Origin: Condylostoma magnum
Lineage: Eukaryota; Ciliophora; Heterotrichea; Heterotrichida; Condylostomatidae
DNA: 64,000 bases
Reading direction: 5' to 3'
Assembly (NCBI GenBank): GCA_920105805.1
Contig: CAKKTI010000042.1
Location: forward strand, 22,488-86,487
Position numbers and translations under genes: made by a program. Under the pieces are notes generated by a model. It saw only the letters and a list, made by a program, of their open reading frames with translations. It made no database searches and was not told the DNA's origin. Of this stretch, positions 58,961 through 64,000 are shown piece by piece; the first letter of the stretch is position 1, and each line of letters begins with the position of its first letter.

Positions 58961-59818
58961 ATGGCAACCCCTGGAAGTGATAGTGAAGCTTAATTAATAA
59001 AAGCTATTATAAAGAATTGCAGGATTCATCATGGTAATGCTCTACCAATCAATTCTTACTTTATTCAAAAGGCCAAAGATACTAAAACAAAGAACTAGTT
59101 GTAGTAAGCATAAAGTTTTGCTAAAAATGATACAAAGAAGTTTGCTTAACTCATATCTGCTAAAATAATCCAAAGCATGGAGGTTTGGGAGAATGATAAG
59201 CAAATTTAAGCTACTAATCTGCATCTTTTAATCAAGCTAGAAGAAGAGTATTTGAAATTACAAGGCTAAGAATTTGATAGTGAATGCAATGTTGGCTTAA
59301 AGATGGACGATGCAAGTGGATTAGAAGTATTTGCATCGTCAATACCAAATGAAACTGTTAAGCTGAGTCAGGATCTTCCTTTATAGGTTTTTCTAAACCA
59401 AGACTCAATTTTATATATAAAGCTTGTTGAGGATGGACAGGTTGCATAAGAAACTGAACTTCACTTAACTTAAATCCATGAAAAAATGATGGATGATCAA
59501 TGGCTTTAAAACCTAAAAAGATAAGAAAAATATGAATTCACCACTCCTAAAGGCCGTAAAGTCAGTGTATTAGTTTAATTTAGACCAAATTAAGAAGATT
59601 GTTTAGATTTGATGGGCTAGACAGTATAAAAGTTACAAAAGCTATAGAAGTAAGAAATGAGCGAGGAGAGTTAGTATTGGTAGAATCTGATTGAAGCTTT
59701 AGATATAAAATACGATAATAGCTAAGGATTTAAAAGTAATTTAAAGAAAGAGAATAAGAAGTTAGATGCCTCATAAAAGAACGCAAGTAGAGATAATTGC
59801 TGCTGCTTAATATTTTAG
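58961..59818 (+). CDS. Unknown protein with C-terminal CaaX-type prenylation motif
   Basis: 285 residues. Acidic and helical, with a C-terminal part rich in Gln/Lys. I do not recognise a domain. The last residues are NCCCLIF followed by TAG, which fits a CaaX box (CLIF, with Phe favouring geranylgeranylation) preceded by palmitoylatable Cys. That motif only makes sense if TAG at 59816-59818 is the true end. Membrane anchoring at the cytoplasmic face is inferred. The ATG lies 2 nt after the RPN13 stop, so the two genes are almost fused. Confidence 0.7.
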
Positions 59819-59859
59819 GTTAGATAGTAAAATTGCATAAGTTATTTTCTTAATTACAC

Positions 59860-60102
59860 CTAATTAACACAGATCTCAATAGGCTGTGTATCGAATCCCC
59901 CTAAAAGACCCTCTAAGAACTCTTCGTCATATACCACCTTGATTATCAAAGAACAGCTAGGACATCTGCCAACTTCCTCTCCACATTCCAGGTCTTCTAG
60001 TGTGATTTCAAAGTTGTCACCACATGGACAGGGATAGTAGAATGTTTAGAGCTCTTCAATATACTCCATATCCTCTATCTCTATCTCATCGTAGTAACTC
60101 AT
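59860..60102 (-). CDS. DPH3: DPH3/Kti11 zinc protein of diphthamide synthesis
   Basis: 80 residues, a CSL-type zinc finger. It donates electrons to DPH1-DPH2 for diphthamide on eEF2 and also serves Elongator-dependent tRNA modification. The Cys ligands are visible in [12 protein letters not shown] and [14 protein letters not shown], with [11 protein letters not shown] between. The acidic start [14 protein letters not shown] and the length match the family. The stop is TAG 59860-59862. The divergent POC1 gene starts 18 nt from this ATG. Confidence 0.95.
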
Positions 60103-60120
60103 TTTTATTATACAGCCAAT

Positions 60121-61311
60121 ATGCAGGAGCAGTACCTCTAACCAAGACCATTTAAGGTCCTCCAAGGCCACCGCGGTAAAATAACATCCGTCCACATAAA
60201 TCCCAACTCAAGGCAATTTCTATCAAGCTCAGAGGACTCCACTGTACAAATCTGAAATTTAAATTCAAACAAGCAGCCCACCCGGCTTATCGGCCATACC
60301 TCAAACGTCAACGATGCGTAATTTTCTCCAGACGGCGACTCAATAGCCTCAGCATCCTCTGATAACACTATAAGGCTATGGCAAAACACTGCAAGTCCAA
60401 CCTCTGTAATCCTAAAAGGCCATTCACAAACTGTTCGATCTGTCTGTTTTTCCTCCGATAACAGTTTAATATGCTCTGCATCGGATGACAAAACAATAAA
60501 ATTTTGGAGCATGACAAATCGTAGATGCTAATTCACGCTTAATGGACACCAAAACTGGGTGAGAGTTGCCAGGCTAAGCACTGATTTTTGCTATTGTGTA
60601 TCAGGAGGAGATGATAAAATGGTTAAAGTATGGGATTTAAGGACTCAGTAAAGTGATGCTGGGTTGCCACACGGAGGAACTGTTCTGTGTTTAAAAATAT
60701 CCCCTGATAATACATATGTAGCAACTGGATGCACGGATAATCTTGTTAGACTTTGGGATTTAAGGGGACAGAACTTAGTATAGTTGTATTCAAATCATAG
60801 AGGGTCTATAACCTCTTTAGATTTTCACCCTTCTAGCAATTACTTATTATCGTCCTCATTAGATGGCAGTTTAAGAGTTTGGGATTTGAGACAAGGCAGT
60901 GAGTTATATACAATCTATGGGCATGAAAAACCTACTAATGCCATTTGTTATGATAAAAGAGGAAACTTCTTTGTAACTGGAGGAATTGATAATTCAGTGA
61001 TTGTATGGAAGAATGATTAAAATGCTTAGAAATCCAGAGTTTAGAAATCGCAGACTTAGAAATTATAAGCATAAAAATCATAGAAATCCCAAGTATAAAG
61101 ATCCTAGGAATCCTCTATACTATAAAAAAGTGTCAGGCCTAATAACCCAAATTTAGTAGTATCAGCTCTGGATACAATAACAGCGTAGCTTGACTTAATA
61201 ACTAGAACCCTAGTCGGATTAGAAAGAAAAGTAACGTTCTATGAAGACAGCCTTATGGAGCTTTCTGACCAGTTTACCGCCAAATCTTATCCTTACATTC
61301 CCCCAGAGTAG
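60121..61311 (+). CDS. POC1: POC1-like WD40 centriole/basal-body protein
   Basis: 396 residues. Seven WD40 repeats (~1-300), each with GH ... SPDG ... (S/A)SSD ... I(R/K)-(L/F)W, for example LKGHSQTVRSVCFSSD and YSNHRGSITSLDFHPSS. A Gln/Lys/Ser-rich linker and a C-terminal coiled coil (~345-385: LDTITAQLDLITRTLVGLER) follow, the layout of POC1, which stabilises basal-body triplets. Trp at conserved blade positions is encoded by TGA (for example 60253-60255). One frame runs through without introns. It ends TAG TAA (61309-61314), where homology ends; a TGA lies a few codons further on. Confidence 0.93.
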
Positions 61312-61368
61312 TAATTTATACCAATTTGACATTTTAGCCTTTCTATAGCCATCTTATTATAATTAATA

Positions 61369-62982
<1,614 letters not shown>

Positions 62983-63271
62983 TAATATTTGCATACTTTT
63001 TGAAATGTTGTTCCATACTTTGTTGTAGGAAGTCTCTAAGCTTACAATTAATACTTTACCTTAAATCTGATCAGAATTTTCCCAACTTATATAAAATACT
63101 ACTAAATTAAAATTGGCAATAATCTACCTAGATTTTGCTACTTTCAAAGACTCAATATGTTCTCCAAATCAACAATTTTCACTTTGCCAACTAAAATTAC
63201 AAAATACAAATAGTAAAAATTACATATTATTTTCGTTCCTTTTTGCTTAAAAGCTACCTAATTATATAAAG

Positions 63272-64000
63272 ATGGATATCCAATAAATTGTCGACGCTCT
63301 AATCCAAGGGGCTGACTTCATTCTAGTCTGTAATTTGTTCGAAAATAAGAGATGGTGGCCGGGTGAGAAAAAAGTCAGGAAGTGTTTAAAGGGATATATA
63401 CTAACTGACACTTCCTTCTAAATACTATAGAATAATATCCAACGCCATAGCCCATCTGAAATTCTATAAAGGACAGTACAAATTACAAAGTTATTCACAC
63501 TGCAATCTCAAACAATCATAAATCGATTTGTAGATAATTTCATCAACTCTTATAGAATACAACCAGAGCATCTTGAGGAATTAGATTAAATTGTCAAATG
63601 CTCGAAGTAAGCTATTTTAATACCTCAATAAATACATCAGTTAGGAGATATATAAATCAATAGCTATGGTGAGAAATCATGGTAGCTTTAATTGATTGAG
63701 ACTGATCCAGTAATACAAGCAAAGAAGGCATTTGAGTGGCTAATCAAAGCAAATTAAGGGAATAATTATAGAGGAATTGAAAAGGCAGGGGAATACATCA
63801 GATATCTAACAAGGTAGCTAGAATTACAGAGAAAAGGATTAAGCTAATTAAAGAAATTAATCAAATCAGCAATTATAGGAAGACATGATAATATGGTATA
63901 TTCAGTAGCTATTTCAAAGGATAATTCATTTGTAGTATCTGGATCTTTTGATAAGACTATTATGCTTTGGAACTTATAAGATGCATCCTAAAACAAATTA
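63272..64000 (+). CDS. WD40-repeat protein, 3' end missing
   Basis: 243 residues before the window ends. The N-terminal ~200 residues are helical without a recognised domain (MDIQQIVDALIQGADFILV, then FEWLIKANQGNNYRGIEKAG). The first WD40 repeat begins near residue 205 (GRHDNMVYSVAISKDNSFVV then SGSFDKTIMLWNL). More repeats should follow beyond the window. Its identity cannot be told from this part; it may be one of the large ciliate WD40 proteins with a helical N-terminal domain. Confidence 0.8.

Overview
This window looks like nuclear DNA of a heterotrich ciliate, most likely Condylostoma or a close relative (macronuclear-type, gene-dense, AT-rich). The main evidence is the genetic code. 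Conserved eukaryotic proteins read through only if TAA and TAG are glutamine and TGA is tryptophan, yet the same codons must also end genes. For example, the transhydrogenase gene has no usable end before the facing gene unless TAG is a stop. This matches the ambiguous code, NCBI table 28. A 16-nt intron in the CDC14-like gene is the size expected of heterotrichs. All translations here were made by hand with that code. Start codons are the first sensible ATG. Stops were placed by homology, by the position of the neighbouring gene, or by paired stop codons, so many 3' ends are uncertain by a few codons.

Layout. 1-9860: a truncated large protein, a FHA-RINGv-FHA protein, a small basic protein, a DHHC palmitoyltransferase, an amidase, a probably myristoylated protein, a kelch protein and a membrane-anchored DOMON-like protein. 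9984-24050: CDC14-like phosphatase, coiled-coil protein, one-chain NAD(P) transhydrogenase, DOT1-like methyltransferase, an unknown protein, a PP4R1-like HEAT protein, myotubularin, RRS1 and a PP2C phosphatase. 24051-26640: poorly conserved minus-strand genes, including a C2H2 zinc-finger protein. 26641-38443: two very large secreted or membrane cysteine-rich receptor-like proteins, with two small unknown genes between them. 38546-44236: AKTIP/FTS-like inactive E2, a secreted coiled-coil protein, a basic protein, casein kinase 1, a START-domain protein, an unknown protein and a TLC-domain protein. 44257-53422: SF3B1, DDX27/Drs1 helicase, a second DHHC enzyme, ferrochelatase, SNIP1, a zinc-binding repeat protein and a SHIPPO-like protein. 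53524-64000: VAC14, a small basic protein, NOC3L, a tetraspanin-like protein, RPN13/ADRM1, a CaaX protein, DPH3, POC1, DDX5/Dbp2 and a truncated WD40 protein.

The genes do not form one pathway; this is an ordinary chromosome segment. Themes recur: ribosome biogenesis (RRS1, DDX27, NOC3L), splicing (SF3B1, SNIP1, DDX5), phosphoinositide and endosome biology (myotubularin, VAC14, AKTIP), protein acylation (two DHHC enzymes and several proteins with lipidation motifs) and basal-body or cortex proteins (POC1, SHIPPO-like). Packing is extreme: genes abut or overlap tail to tail, and several same-strand neighbours are separated by only 1 to 20 nt. No tRNA, rRNA, transposon, CRISPR array or telomere was found.
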